64,000 bases of DNA from Salinisphaera sp052044135 (GTDB lineage Bacteria; Pseudomonadota; Gammaproteobacteria; Nevskiales; Salinisphaeraceae), in contig NZ_JBQDYF010000002.1 of assembly GCF_052044135.1 (NCBI RefSeq), positions 62,001 through 126,000 of the forward strand, in the 5' to 3' direction. This document shows, in pieces, positions 8,951 through 18,273 of this stretch (positions are counted from its first letter, which is position 1; the number at the start of each line of letters is the position of its first letter). Below the pieces are notes generated by a model, which saw only the letters and a list, made by a program, of their open reading frames with translations, made no database searches and was not told the origin of the DNA. The translations under genes were made by a program, and so were the position numbers.

Positions 8951-9415
8951 CTAGATCGTGATCGTGTCGTGATCGAGCAGGGTCTGGTACAGGCGGCGAT
9001 CGTCGCCGGCGTCGCGCAGGTCCGACAGGGTGTCGGTCTCGGAAAAGATCTCGGCGAGCTGGCGCAGCAGCTTGAGGTGTTCGTCGGTCGCGTCCTCCGG
9101 CACCAGCAGCCCGAAAATGAGGTCGACCGGCTGTTCATCGGCGGTTTCGAAGTCGACGCCCTGGGGCAGTCGGATGAAGGCCCCGATGCACTCGTCGATG
9201 CCCTTGAGGCGGGCGTGGGGGATGGCCACGCCATCCCCCACGCCGGTACTGCCGAGTTTTTCGCGCCCGATCAGACCGTTGAATACATCGGCCGCCGTCA
9301 GGTACGGCGTGCCCTCGGCCAGGATGTCGGCGAGCTGTTCGAGGGCGCGCTTTTTGGATTGCACATCCGCGGCCAGCTGCACCCGATCCGGGGCGACGAT
9401 ATCGGCAATATTCAT
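8951..9415 (-). CDS. ptsN: PTS EIIA-Ntr regulatory protein
   Basis: Terminal phospho-acceptor of the nitrogen PTS, 154 residues, EIIA-fructose fold. The active-site histidine is in VAIPHARLKGIDECIGAFIRL (near residue 75), preceded by FNGLIGREKLGSTGVGDGVA. In enterobacteria this protein regulates K+ uptake and stress sigma factors through its phosphorylation state. It lies 18 bp downstream of hpf and 40 bp upstream of hprK, within the rpoN operon. Confidence 0.95.
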   Translation of the reverse strand: MNIADIVAPDRVQLAADVQSKKRALEQLADILAEGTPYLTAADVFNGLIGREKLGSTGVGDGVAIPHARLKGIDECIGAFIRLPQGVDFETADEQPVDLIFGLLVPEDATDEHLKLLRQLAEIFSETDTLSDLRDAGDDRRLYQTLLDHDTITI

Positions 9416-9433
9416 GGCGAATGAGCCCGCGGG

Positions 9434-9760
9434 CTAGTCGGTGCTCATGTCGATGTGCCGCGCCTGGTTATTGTGATGATCGCAGGCCTTTTCCTTGTGC
9501 CGGAGTGTCTGGCGATCGAGCTTGTCCACCATGCAGTCGATGGCGGCGTACATGTCGTCCTTGGTGGCCTCGGCATGCAGGGTCGCACCGCGCAGTTGCA
9601 CGGTCACTTCGGCCTTGTGCCGCAGTTTTTCGACTTCGAGAACCACTTCAGCGTCGAGCACATGATCGAAATGACGCTCGATGCGTTCCATCTTTGAGGC
9701 CACGTACTGATGCAGTGCGTTCGTCATGTCGACGTGGTGGCCGGAGATGTTCAGGTTCAT
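9434..9760 (-). CDS. hpf: Ribosome hibernation promoting factor, short form
   Basis: A 108-residue sigma-54 modulation/YfiA-family protein that binds the 30S A/P site region and promotes 100S dimers in stationary phase. Conserved features are the N-terminal MNLNISGHHVDMTNALHQYV and the alpha/beta core ending KDDMYAAIDCMVDKLDRQ. Its length is that of the short form (no C-terminal dimerisation domain). The standard rpoN-hpf-ptsN order is kept, 53 bp downstream of rpoN. Confidence 0.95.
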   Translation of the reverse strand: MNLNISGHHVDMTNALHQYVASKMERIERHFDHVLDAEVVLEVEKLRHKAEVTVQLRGATLHAEATKDDMYAAIDCMVDKLDRQTLRHKEKACDHHNNQARHIDMSTD

Positions 9761-9813
9761 CGCGTACTCCTTGGCAGCGTGTGTGGACGAACAAGGATTA
9801 ACAGGTACCCGGT

Positions 9814-11264
9814 TCAGCTGACCTTACGGCGCCGCTCGTGCGAGGGCGGAATCGAAAGCGCTTCGCGGTATTTGGCCACCGTACGGCGCGCAACCTGTAT
9901 GCCGTTGTCGAGCAGCGCCTCGGCGAGCTTGCTGTCGGACAGGGGCTTGTTCGGCGCTTCGCCGGCGACCATGCGTTTGATCATCGCCTGGATCGCCGTG
10001 GCCGAAGCCGAGCCGCCGTCGGTGGTGGATACGTGACTGGAGAAGAAATACTTGAGTTCAAAGATCCCGCGCGGCGTCTGCATGTACTTGTTGGCCGTCG
10101 CCCGGGATACGGTCGATTCGTGAATATCGAGTTGTTCGGCCACGTCGCGCAACACCAGCGGTTTCATTGCCTCTTCCCCATATTCCAGAAAAGCGCGCTG
10201 GGCTTCAACTATGCAGTGCGCGACTTCGAGCAGGGTGTCGTTGCGCGATTTGAGGCTGTTGAGAAAGAACCGCGCTTCCTGCAGATGCGATTTCAGCGTG
10301 GTCTGATCGGCCGACTTGTCCGCGCGCTTGATCAGCGCCAGGTACTGGCTGTTGATACGCAGCCGGGGCGCGATATCGGCGTTGAGCGCGACATGCCAGC
10401 CGTTCGCATTGCGCGTGACGAACACCTCGGGAATCACATAGTCGGATTCGTGCTGGCTGAATGCCTCGCCGGGGTGCGGTTGCAGGGTCTGGATCAGTTC
10501 GACGGCGGTCTCGAGCTCGGTGCGCGTCACCGACAGCCGCCGCGCCAGGGCATCGCGATTCGGGTCGGCCAGTTGTTCCAGCGACTCGCGGTCCACCAGT
10601 GTCAGCGCGATCTCGCGCCCGGGCACATCGGCCGGCAGACCGCGCAGCTGGATGGCGAGGCATTCGGCCAGGTTGCGGCCGGCCACACCGGGCGGATCGA
10701 AATCCTGGATCTGGCGCAGCACGGCCTCGGCCTGCGCGGGCGCGATCTCGAATTCGTCGACGATGCGCGGGCCGATGTCGTCCCAATCCAGCAACAGGCC
10801 GTTGCTGTCGATCGCATCGATGATCACGGCCGCGATCGCGCGCTGTTCGGGCGTGAACGAGTGCATGTCGGCCTGCCAGGTCAGGTGTGCATGCAGGTCG
10901 GGCGTGCTCGACAGGTTGGCCTGGCGGTAGTCCCAGTAGTCCTCGTCGTCGGCCGTGGGGGCGGGCGCGGCCGGCGCCGCGGAACCGGCGTAAATGTCGT
11001 TCCAGTCGGCATCGACCGGCAGGTTTTCGGGAATCTCGCCGTCCTTGCCCGATGCCTGCTCGCGTTCGCTCTTTTGGGCTTCGATGGCCGCGTTGGTATC
11101 GATCTCGTCGTGGCCGTCGTCGGCCTCGAGCATGACGTTGGACTCCAGCGCATCCTGGATCTCGGTCTTGAGATCGAGCGTGGACAGCTGCAGCATCCGG
11201 ATCGCCTGCTGCAATGCAGGCGTCATCGTCAGCGTCTGGCCCAAATTGAGGCTGAGTCCCTGCT

Positions 11265-11268
<4 letters not shown>
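9814..11268 (-). CDS. rpoN: RNA polymerase sigma-54 factor
   Basis: Sigma-54, 484 residues. Region I (MKQGLSLNLGQTLTMTPALQQAIRML) contacts activators, an acidic region II follows (about 60-125), then the core-binding region. The C-terminal helix-turn-helix (ESTVSRATANKYMQTPRG) precedes the RpoN box ARRTVAKYREALSIP that reads the -24 element. The ATG overlaps the lptB stop in an ATGA junction. Likely transcribed with the lpt genes, as in other gammaproteobacteria. Confidence 0.97.
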
Positions 11269-12025
<757 letters not shown>

Positions 12026-12026
<1 letters not shown>

Positions 12027-12580
12027 CAGGAACCGTCGTTCTTGGCGGGCTGGAGCGTAATGTGTACGCGCTGGTCACTGCCCTGGCTGCGCTCGGCGTG
12101 CGTTGCGCCGGTATCGATGTTGTGCGTGATAACCGGGCCGCGGATCCGGTCGCCGTTGCGGTTGACCACGGCGTCGCCCCGGAGGGTGATCACCGAGCTG
12201 GCGTTGCTGTATTCGATCTGGTTGGCATGTCCGGTCACGACTTCGTTATCGCTCGAATCGGGCTGTTTGTCGATATGCGCCGGATTGCCGGTGAGCACGG
12301 CCTTGATCCGGCTGCGGTCCTTGAGCCGTGTGACCACGAGCTTGTTGCCGGTCAGCGTCAGCCCGCCGCGGGTGAGGTGCACGTTGCCGGTATAAGTGCT
12401 CACGCCCGACTTCTGGGCGAAATCGGCGTTGTCGGACCGGATGTTGATGGGCAATGGCTGCGATTTGTCCGAGCCGGCCGCCTGCGCCAGGCCGGAGGCC
12501 AGCATCGTGGCCAGCATCGCCAGCGCGATCAGCATCGAACGCGTGCCGCGGCGATCAGGGCGTGTAGGTGACATGCACAT
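12026..12580 (-). CDS. lptA: Periplasmic LPS transport protein LptA
   Basis: Periplasmic bridge protein of the Lpt machine (OstA-like beta-jellyroll), about 184 residues. An N-terminal signal peptide is visible: a basic start (RPDRRGTRS), hydrophobic LIALAMLATMLASGLAQAA, and cleavage after AQA. The mature part starts LPINIRSDNADFAQKSGVSTYTGNVHLTRG, typical of LptA. ATGs at 12580, 12574 and 12535 are possible; the first two keep the positive signal-peptide charges and overlap lptC by up to 26 bp. Confidence 0.93.
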
Positions 12581-13109
12581 TATTGAGCAGATTCAGCTTG
12601 TTCGTATCCAGATTGATCCGCATGCCGTCCCCGGTGACCTTCTGCCCCGGCTCGATGGCAGTGACGTGCGCATCCGACTCAACCCGGTTGATCCGGGGCC
12701 GCACCCAGGCGTGCGTCGTGGTCACTTTCACCACGTTCCCGCTTTCGCGCGGGTGATGGATGATCACGCCGTCGTAGAGATAGATATCATGCTGGCCGGC
12801 CGGGACGCGTCCCTTGTCGGCATGCAGGTTCCAATAGGTTTTCGTGTCTTTGACGTAGTGTACGTGAATATCGGTCAGGCGAGCCGAGTCGTCGGCAAAG
12901 TGCAGTGTTTGCGCAACCGTCATGCGATAAGCCAGCGTACCCTGCGGCGACAGCTGATACACCGTCGCGCCTTGCATGTAGTAGTCGCTGTTATCGGGCG
13001 TGTGGACGGGGCCGGGCCGGGACGACGAGTGCCTGAGTGTGCCCAGCCAGCTGCCGACCCCGAACAGGGCCACGCAGACAAGCGCCAGCAGCACGCCGAT
13101 CCGCAGCAC
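12555..13109 (-). CDS. lptC: LPS export protein LptC
   Basis: Bitopic inner-membrane protein that passes LPS from LptFG to LptA. 184 residues: a single N-terminal membrane anchor (VLLALVCVALFGVGSWLGTL) and a periplasmic jellyroll domain (YYMQGATVYQLSPQGTLAYRMTV and later TTTHAWVRPRINRVESDAHV). Only one base separates it from the kdsC stop. Sequence conservation in this family is low, but length, topology and position between kdsC and lptA make the call firm. Confidence 0.93.
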   Translation of the reverse strand: MLRIGVLLALVCVALFGVGSWLGTLRHSSSRPGPVHTPDNSDYYMQGATVYQLSPQGTLAYRMTVAQTLHFADDSARLTDIHVHYVKDTKTYWNLHADKGRVPAGQHDIYLYDGVIIHHPRESGNVVKVTTTHAWVRPRINRVESDAHVTAIEPGQKVTGDGMRINLDTNKLNLLNNVHVTYTP

Positions 13110-13110
13110 G

Positions 13111-13635
13111 TCAGGGTGCTTCGCGCGCCGCGATGATCAGCTCGCAGGCTTCGCGCACGGCGCCGTGGCCGCCCGGTGCGGCGCTGACCCAGTGTGCGAC
13201 CCTGCGGATCTCGGGGACCGCGTCGGCGACCGTCAGTGCCAGCCCGGCCGCGCGCATGATCTCGAGGTCCGGCAGGTCGTCGCCCATGACCGCGATCTGG
13301 TCGGCGTGGAGCGCGCGGGCCTGGCGCAGTGCGGCCAGTTTCGCGGCCTTGTCGTCGCAGGCCATGTGCACTTCGGCCACGCCGAGACTGGCCAGCCGCG
13401 CGGCCACCGGCGGCGAGGGCCGGCCACTGATGACGGCGATCTCCACGCCGGCGCCGGCCAGGCGCTTGAGGCCGAGACCGTCGCGTATATGCATGGTCTT
13501 GGTCTCGGCGCCATCCGGGCCGAGATAGAGCCGGCCATCGGTCATCACGCCATCGACGTCGAATACGGCCAGACGGATGGCCGCGGCGCGCAGCGCGGGC
13601 GTGCGCGCGTCGTCCGGGCGGTCGAGAAACGTCAT
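13111..13635 (-). CDS. kdsC: 3-deoxy-D-manno-octulosonate 8-phosphate phosphatase KdsC
   Basis: HAD-family phosphatase that makes free KDO for LPS inner core. 174 residues from ATG 13635, which overlaps the kdsD stop as ATGA. HAD motifs: nucleophile region LAVFDVDGVMTDGRLYL, VISGRPSPPV, and the metal-binding MGDDLPDLEIM. No cap domain, as for KdsC. A much longer open frame continues upstream into kdsD out of frame and is an artefact of GC-rich coding. Confidence 0.96.
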   Translation of the reverse strand: MTFLDRPDDARTPALRAAAIRLAVFDVDGVMTDGRLYLGPDGAETKTMHIRDGLGLKRLAGAGVEIAVISGRPSPPVAARLASLGVAEVHMACDDKAAKLAALRQARALHADQIAVMGDDLPDLEIMRAAGLALTVADAVPEIRRVAHWVSAAPGGHGAVREACELIIAAREAP

Positions 13636-14609
13636 ATCACGCCCGCCCGCAGCAGGTCCTGCATGTTGAGGGCGCCGATCGGGCGCGTGTCGGCGTCCAC
13701 CACCATGAGCGCGCCGCCGCCGATGCGATGGGTTTCCAGCAGTCGCACGGCTTCCGCGGCGAGCATGGCCGGATCGACCGTCTTCGGCGCCCGCGTCATG
13801 TAGTCGACGATTACCGCGCGTTTGATGTCCAGGTCGCGGTCCAGCGCCCGGCGCAGATCGCCGTCGGTGAACAGGCCGGTCAATCGGCCGTCGGCATCGA
13901 TCACGCCGGTCATGCCCAGCCCCTTGGCGGTCATCTCCAGCAGTGCCTCCCGCATCATCGCGTTTTCGTCGACCAGCGGCAGCGCGTCGCCGGTGTGCAT
14001 GACGTCGGCCACGGTGAGCAGCAGCCGCCGGCCGAGCGAGCCGCCGGGATGGCTGCGTGCAAAATCCTCGGCGGTGAAGTTGCGCGCCTCGAGCAGGGCG
14101 ATGGCCAGCGCGTCGCCCATGACCAGCGTGGCGGTGGTCGAAGCGGTGGGCGCCAGTTCCAGCGGGCAGGCCTCGATCTCGACCGAAATGTCCAGATGCA
14201 CGTGGGCCCGGGTGGCGAGCGTCGATTCCGGCTTGCCGGTCATGGCGATCATGGGCACGCCGAGTCGGCCGAGCAGCGGCAGGATCGTGAGGATCTCGCC
14301 GGTTTCGCCGGAGTAGGACAGGGCGATGACCACGTCCTGGGGGGTGATCATGCCGAGATCGCCGTGGCTGGCCTCGCCCGGGTGCACGAAGAACGCCGGC
14401 GTGCCGGTCGAGGCCAGGGTGGCCGCCAGTTTGCCCGCGATGTGCCCGGACTTGCCCATGCCGGTGACGATCACGCGGCCGCTGCAGCGCATTATCAGCT
14501 CGGCCGCCCGGGCGAATTCGCCGTCGATGCGGGACTCCAGCGCCGCAGCGGCAGCGGCCTCGATATTGACGGTACGCCGTCCGGCGGCGATGAGGGTGTC
14601 GGCTTCCAT
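13632..14609 (-). CDS. kdsD: Arabinose-5-phosphate isomerase KdsD
   Basis: Converts ribulose-5-phosphate to arabinose-5-phosphate, the first step to KDO. 325 residues: SIS domain (about 40-175; GMGKSGHIAGKLAATLASTGTPAFF and ALSYSGETGEIL) followed by two CBS domains (about 205-325). It is the first gene of the long leftward operon. A TAGAAT -10-like hexamer on the minus strand at 14616-14621 lies so close to the ATG that, if used, the mRNA would be nearly leaderless; this is only a suggestion. Divergent from the ABC exporter genes on the right. Confidence 0.96.
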   Translation of the reverse strand: MEADTLIAAGRRTVNIEAAAAAALESRIDGEFARAAELIMRCSGRVIVTGMGKSGHIAGKLAATLASTGTPAFFVHPGEASHGDLGMITPQDVVIALSYSGETGEILTILPLLGRLGVPMIAMTGKPESTLATRAHVHLDISVEIEACPLELAPTASTTATLVMGDALAIALLEARNFTAEDFARSHPGGSLGRRLLLTVADVMHTGDALPLVDENAMMREALLEMTAKGLGMTGVIDADGRLTGLFTDGDLRRALDRDLDIKRAVIVDYMTRAPKTVDPAMLAAEAVRLLETHRIGGGALMVVDADTRPIGALNMQDLLRAGVI

Positions 14610-14670
14610 GGCGGCATTCTATCTCAGCCAAGATGTACAAAGGCCAACCCGGGAGACCGGACCGTGCGGC

Positions 14671-14699
14671 TTGGGGCCCCGACACGCGGGGCGTATAAT
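14671..14699 (+). promoter_or_regulatory. Sigma-70 promoter for the yadGH-like operon
   Basis: A -35-like TTGGGG (14671-14676) and a perfect -10 TATAAT (14694-14699) are separated by 17 bp, about 30 bp upstream of the ATPase ATG at 14732. Confidence 0.6.
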
Positions 14700-14731
14700 C
14701 CATCGTCTTGCCCCGACTCAAATCCCATGCC

Positions 14732-15664
14732 ATGACCGATACGGCGATATCCTTTCGGGATGTCCAGAAGCGTTATGCGACCACGCATGCGCTCAAGGGC
14801 GTGTCCTTCGATATCCGGCGCGGCGAATATTTCGGCCTATTGGGCCCGAACGGCGCCGGTAAATCCACATTGATCTCCATTACCGCCGGGCTGGCCCAGG
14901 CGACCTCCGGTTCGGTGGCGGTTCTGGGCCACGATGTCGTGGCCGACTACCGCGCTGCCCGCCGCGCGCTGGGCGTCGTACCGCAGGAGCTGGTCTACGA
15001 CCCGTTTTTCTCGGTCCGCGAGATGCTGCGCCTGCAGGCCGGCTATCAGGGCTGCGGCAAGGAAGTCTGGCCCTGGATCGACGAACTGCTCGAACGGCTC
15101 GAGCTCGAGGACAAGGGCGCGGATTCCATCCGCCAGTTGTCCGGCGGCATGAAGCGCCGCGTGCTGATCGCGCAGGCGCTGGTGCACAAGCCGGAAGTGG
15201 TGATCCTCGATGAGCCCACCGCCGGCGTGGACGTCGAACTGCGGCGTACGCTCTGGAAGTTCACCCGCGAGCTCAATCAGGCCGGCCACACCATTGTGCT
15301 GACCACGCATTACCTGGAAGAGGCCGAGGAGCTTTGCGATCGCATCGCCATCCTCAACCGCGGCGAGCTGCAGGTGCTGGAGGAAAAACAGGCGTTGCTG
15401 GATCGCCACCCCTATCGCTTCCTGTCGCTGGAACTGACCGGCGAGGGCGGCACGCTGCCGGCCGGGGTGGAACGCCTGATCGAGGAGCGGCGCGGCGATA
15501 CGCTCGACCTCAGATTGAAGCAGGGCGAGGACTTCATCGGCGACGTGATCGAAGGCATTCGCGGTGCGGGCTATCGCATCACCGATGTGCATACCCGCGA
15601 GCCGTCGCTGGAGAATATTTTCGTCGAGCTGACCATGGATTCCGAAGACGAGGTGTCGGCATGA
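14732..15664 (+). CDS. yadG: ABC-2 exporter ATP-binding protein, YadG-like
   Basis: 310-residue ATPase of an ABC-2 type exporter. Walker A GPNGAGKS at 38-45, signature LSGGMKRRVLIAQAL, Walker B VVILDEPTAGVD, and the switch histidine in LTTHYLEEAEELCDR. Length, sequence style and the partner permease match E. coli YadGH, whose substrate is not established. ATG 14732 was chosen over a TTG at 14708 because MTDTAISFRDV begins at the normal domain start. In E. coli and Pseudomonas the Mla lipid-transport genes occupy this slot between kdsD and the BolA-murA pair. Confidence 0.88.
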   Translation: MTDTAISFRDVQKRYATTHALKGVSFDIRRGEYFGLLGPNGAGKSTLISITAGLAQATSGSVAVLGHDVVADYRAARRALGVVPQELVYDPFFSVREMLRLQAGYQGCGKEVWPWIDELLERLELEDKGADSIRQLSGGMKRRVLIAQALVHKPEVVILDEPTAGVDVELRRTLWKFTRELNQAGHTIVLTTHYLEEAEELCDRIAILNRGELQVLEEKQALLDRHPYRFLSLELTGEGGTLPAGVERLIEERRGDTLDLRLKQGEDFIGDVIEGIRGAGYRITDVHTREPSLENIFVELTMDSEDEVSA

Positions 15665-16416
15665 ACTGGCGCGGCTGCTACACACTCTTCATCAAGGAAG
15701 TGCGGCGCTTCTACAGCGTCATTCTCCAGACCGTGGGCGCGCCGGTGATCACCGCGCTGTTGTACATGGCGGTGTTCGGCCAGGTGCTGGCCGGCCAGAC
15801 CATCGAGGGCGTGCGCGCGGTGGAATTCCTGGTGCCGGGGCTGATGATGATGAGCATCATCCAGAACTCGTTCGCCAATACCTCGTCGTCGATCACCCAG
15901 TCCAAGATCATGGGCAATCTGGTGTTTCTGCTGATGACGCCGCTGTCGGCCTTCGAGATCTATCTGGCCTATATCGCGGCGTCGCTGGTGCGCGCGGTGC
16001 TGGTCGCGATCGTGCTCTATATCGTGACCCAGTTCTTCGTGCACGTGCCGATCCACGACCCGCTGCTGATGCTGGCGATGTTGATCTTGTCCGGGGGCAC
16101 CCTCGCGGTGATGGGGCTGATCGCCGGCATCGTCGCCAACAAGTTCGATCATCTGGCGGCATTCCAGAATTTCTTCATCCTGCCGATGAGCTTTCTGTCG
16201 GGCGTGTTCTATTCCATTCACAATCTGCCGCCGTTCTGGCAGCAGGCGTCGTACTTCAACCCGTTCTTCTACATGATCGACGGATTTCGACACGGCTTCT
16301 TCGGGGTCGGCGACGCCAACCCGCTGGTCAGCCTGATCGTGGCGGCGGTGTTCTTCACGCTGGTGTCCGTGATCGCCATCACCATGCTCGCGCGCGGCTA
16401 CAAGATCCGTGGCTGA
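15661..16416 (+). CDS. yadH: ABC-2 exporter permease, YadH-like
   Basis: Inner-membrane permease of 251 residues with six predicted transmembrane helices; the ABC-2 family signature region is around NKFDHLAAFQNFFILPMSFLSG (about residues 160-181). It starts MNWRGCYTLFIKEVRRF, typical of YadH. The ATG overlaps the ATPase stop (ATGA), so the two form one transporter. Substrate unknown; the envelope gene context suggests a lipid or polymer, but that is inference. Confidence 0.88.
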   Translation: MNWRGCYTLFIKEVRRFYSVILQTVGAPVITALLYMAVFGQVLAGQTIEGVRAVEFLVPGLMMMSIIQNSFANTSSSITQSKIMGNLVFLLMTPLSAFEIYLAYIAASLVRAVLVAIVLYIVTQFFVHVPIHDPLLMLAMLILSGGTLAVMGLIAGIVANKFDHLAAFQNFFILPMSFLSGVFYSIHNLPPFWQQASYFNPFFYMIDGFRHGFFGVGDANPLVSLIVAAVFFTLVSVIAITMLARGYKIRG

Positions 16417-16736
16417 TGGGTATCCGGGGCGCGGTGCCCGGTCGCCGGTTCGCCCGGCGGGGTTTCGGCGCAGGCGCGGCTGTCGCGAGCATGCCGCAGC
16501 GAGCCTGAATGCCGGTATCGCGCCGCCGGATGTCGCGCCCGCGGTGTTTCCCCGGTACCCCTGTCTGTCAGGATGGCGTGACGGATGCCGCGGGCCGGCG
16601 GTGCCCGGCTTGATCGCGGTGCCGCCCGGATCGGCTGCGCGCGCCGCGTCACGGGATATCCGGGGCAGCGATGCGAGCCTTGTACGAAACATCGACAGGC
16701 TCTAGCATCTTGCGCCATTCACAGGAGGCCAGAGCC
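16417..16736. other. 320-bp intergenic region upstream of the BolA gene
   Basis: No gene is supported here; short GC-rich ORFs have no recognisable motif. It probably holds the promoter of the BolA-murA-hisGD unit. The right edge carries a perfect Shine-Dalgarno AGGAGG (16723-16728), 8 nt before the BolA-family ATG. Confidence 0.4.
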
Positions 16737-16979
16737 ATGTACAGCCCAGACGCCATACGCGAACTCATTGAAGCCGGACTGCCGGATGCCGACGTCCAGG
16801 TCGTCGGTGACGACGGCACCCATTTCGCCGCCCGCGTGATCAGCCCGAGCTTTGCCGGCAAGGGCATCGTGGAGCAGCATCGCATGGTGTATGCCACGCT
16901 CGGCGAACGCATGGGCGACGAAATACACGCCCTGTCGCTCAAGACCATGACGCCGGAACAGGCCGGCACCGCGTCGTAG
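16737..16979 (+). CDS. ibaG: BolA-family protein, IbaG-like
   Basis: 80-residue BolA-fold protein, a partner of monothiol glutaredoxins in iron-sulfur handling and linked to acid stress in E. coli. The conserved core FAARVISPSFAGKGIVEQHRMVY contains the family His. Start ATG 16737 has a perfect AGGAGG. It ends one base before murA, the same ibaG-murA pairing as in enterobacteria. Confidence 0.93.
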   Translation: MYSPDAIRELIEAGLPDADVQVVGDDGTHFAARVISPSFAGKGIVEQHRMVYATLGERMGDEIHALSLKTMTPEQAGTAS

Positions 16980-16980
16980 C

Positions 16981-18273
16981 ATGGACCTGTTGCGTATCGA
17001 GGGTGGGCCGCCTCTGAACGGGACCGTGCGCGCCTCGGGTGCGAAAAATGCCACGCTGCCGATCATGACGGCGGCGCTGCTGATCGACGAGCCGTTGTTC
17101 ATCGAGAACGTGCCGCATCTCGAGGATGTGACCACGACCAATGTCCTGCTGGCGCACATGGGAGTGTCGGTGACCGTCGGCGACCATATGGCGATGCAGG
17201 CCGATGCCTCGTCTCTGACCTCGTGCCTGGCGCCTTATGATCTGGTCAAGACCATGCGGGCCTCGATTCTCGTGCTCGGACCCCTGCTGGCCAGGCGCGG
17301 CGAGGCGGAGGTCTCGTTGCCGGGCGGATGCGCGATCGGCGCCCGCCCGGTGGATATCCATCTGAGCGGTCTCGAGGCCATGGGGGCCGAGATTCGCGTC
17401 GAGTCCGGCTACGTCAAGGCGAAATGCAGCCGCCTCCGCGGCGCGCGCATCCCCATGGACACGGTCACGGTCACCGGCACCGAGAACCTGATGATGGCGG
17501 CGACGCTCGCCGACGGGGTGACAGTGCTGGAAAACGCCGCGCGCGAGCCGGAGGTGGTCGATCTGGCGAATTGCCTGATCGCCATGGGCGCCGAAATCGA
17601 GGGCGCCGGCACCTCGACCATCACCGTTCGCGGCAAGCCGAAGCTGCACGGGGCCACCCATCGGGTAGTGCCCGACCGGATCGAGACCGGCACCTTTCTG
17701 GTGGCGGGCGCGGCCAGCCGCGGCCGGGTCACCGTCACGCATACCGATCCGCACTTGATCGACGTGGTGCTGGCCAAGCTGGCGCACGCGGGCGCCGAGG
17801 TGACGCGGGGCGCGGATTGGGTCAGCGTGGACATGCACGGCAAGCGCCCCCGGCCGGTCGACGTGCGTACGGCGCCACACCCGGGCTTTCCGACCGATAT
17901 GCAGGCCCAGTTCTGCGTGCTCAACGCCGTGGCCGACGGCGTCGGCATGGTCACCGAGACCGTGTTCGAAAATCGCTTCATGCATGTCTCCGAGTTGGAG
18001 CGCATGGGCGCCAGGATTCGCCAGGAAGGTCATACCGTGCGCGTGACCGGGGTCGAGAAGCTCACCGGCGCGCCGGTCATGGCGACCGACCTGCGGGCAT
18101 CGGCCTCGCTGGTGATCGCCGGGCTGATCGCCGAGGGCATCACCGAAGTCCGGCGCATCTATCACATCGATCGCGGCTACGAATGTATCGAGGAGAAGAT
18201 GGCGCAGCTCGGCGGCACCATCCAGCGGGTGCCCGATCGTGCCCCGGTAACAGCAAAAGGTGTGGCGGTATGA
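16981..18273 (+). CDS. murA: UDP-N-acetylglucosamine 1-carboxyvinyltransferase MurA
   Basis: First committed step of peptidoglycan synthesis: transfers enolpyruvyl from PEP to UDP-GlcNAc. 430 residues. The catalytic lysine region is ASGAKNATLP (Lys22), and the fosfomycin-reactive cysteine is Cys117 in LPGGCAIGARPVD, so the fosfomycin-sensitive form is expected. It overlaps hisG by ATGA. Confidence 0.97.
   Translation: MDLLRIEGGPPLNGTVRASGAKNATLPIMTAALLIDEPLFIENVPHLEDVTTTNVLLAHMGVSVTVGDHMAMQADASSLTSCLAPYDLVKTMRASILVLGPLLARRGEAEVSLPGGCAIGARPVDIHLSGLEAMGAEIRVESGYVKAKCSRLRGARIPMDTVTVTGTENLMMAATLADGVTVLENAAREPEVVDLANCLIAMGAEIEGAGTSTITVRGKPKLHGATHRVVPDRIETGTFLVAGAASRGRVTVTHTDPHLIDVVLAKLAHAGAEVTRGADWVSVDMHGKRPRPVDVRTAPHPGFPTDMQAQFCVLNAVADGVGMVTETVFENRFMHVSELERMGARIRQEGHTVRVTGVEKLTGAPVMATDLRASASLVIAGLIAEGITEVRRIYHIDRGYECIEEKMAQLGGTIQRVPDRAPVTAKGVAV

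Noticed and set aside
7912..9234. Possible PtsN-HprK fusion of 440 residues
   Set aside because: The N-terminal 108 residues are ptsN read in the wrong frame; HprK starts at ATG 8910.
13111..14733. 540-residue KdsD-KdsC-like fusion
   Set aside because: The upstream part is kdsD out of frame; real kdsD and kdsC join by an ATGA overlap.
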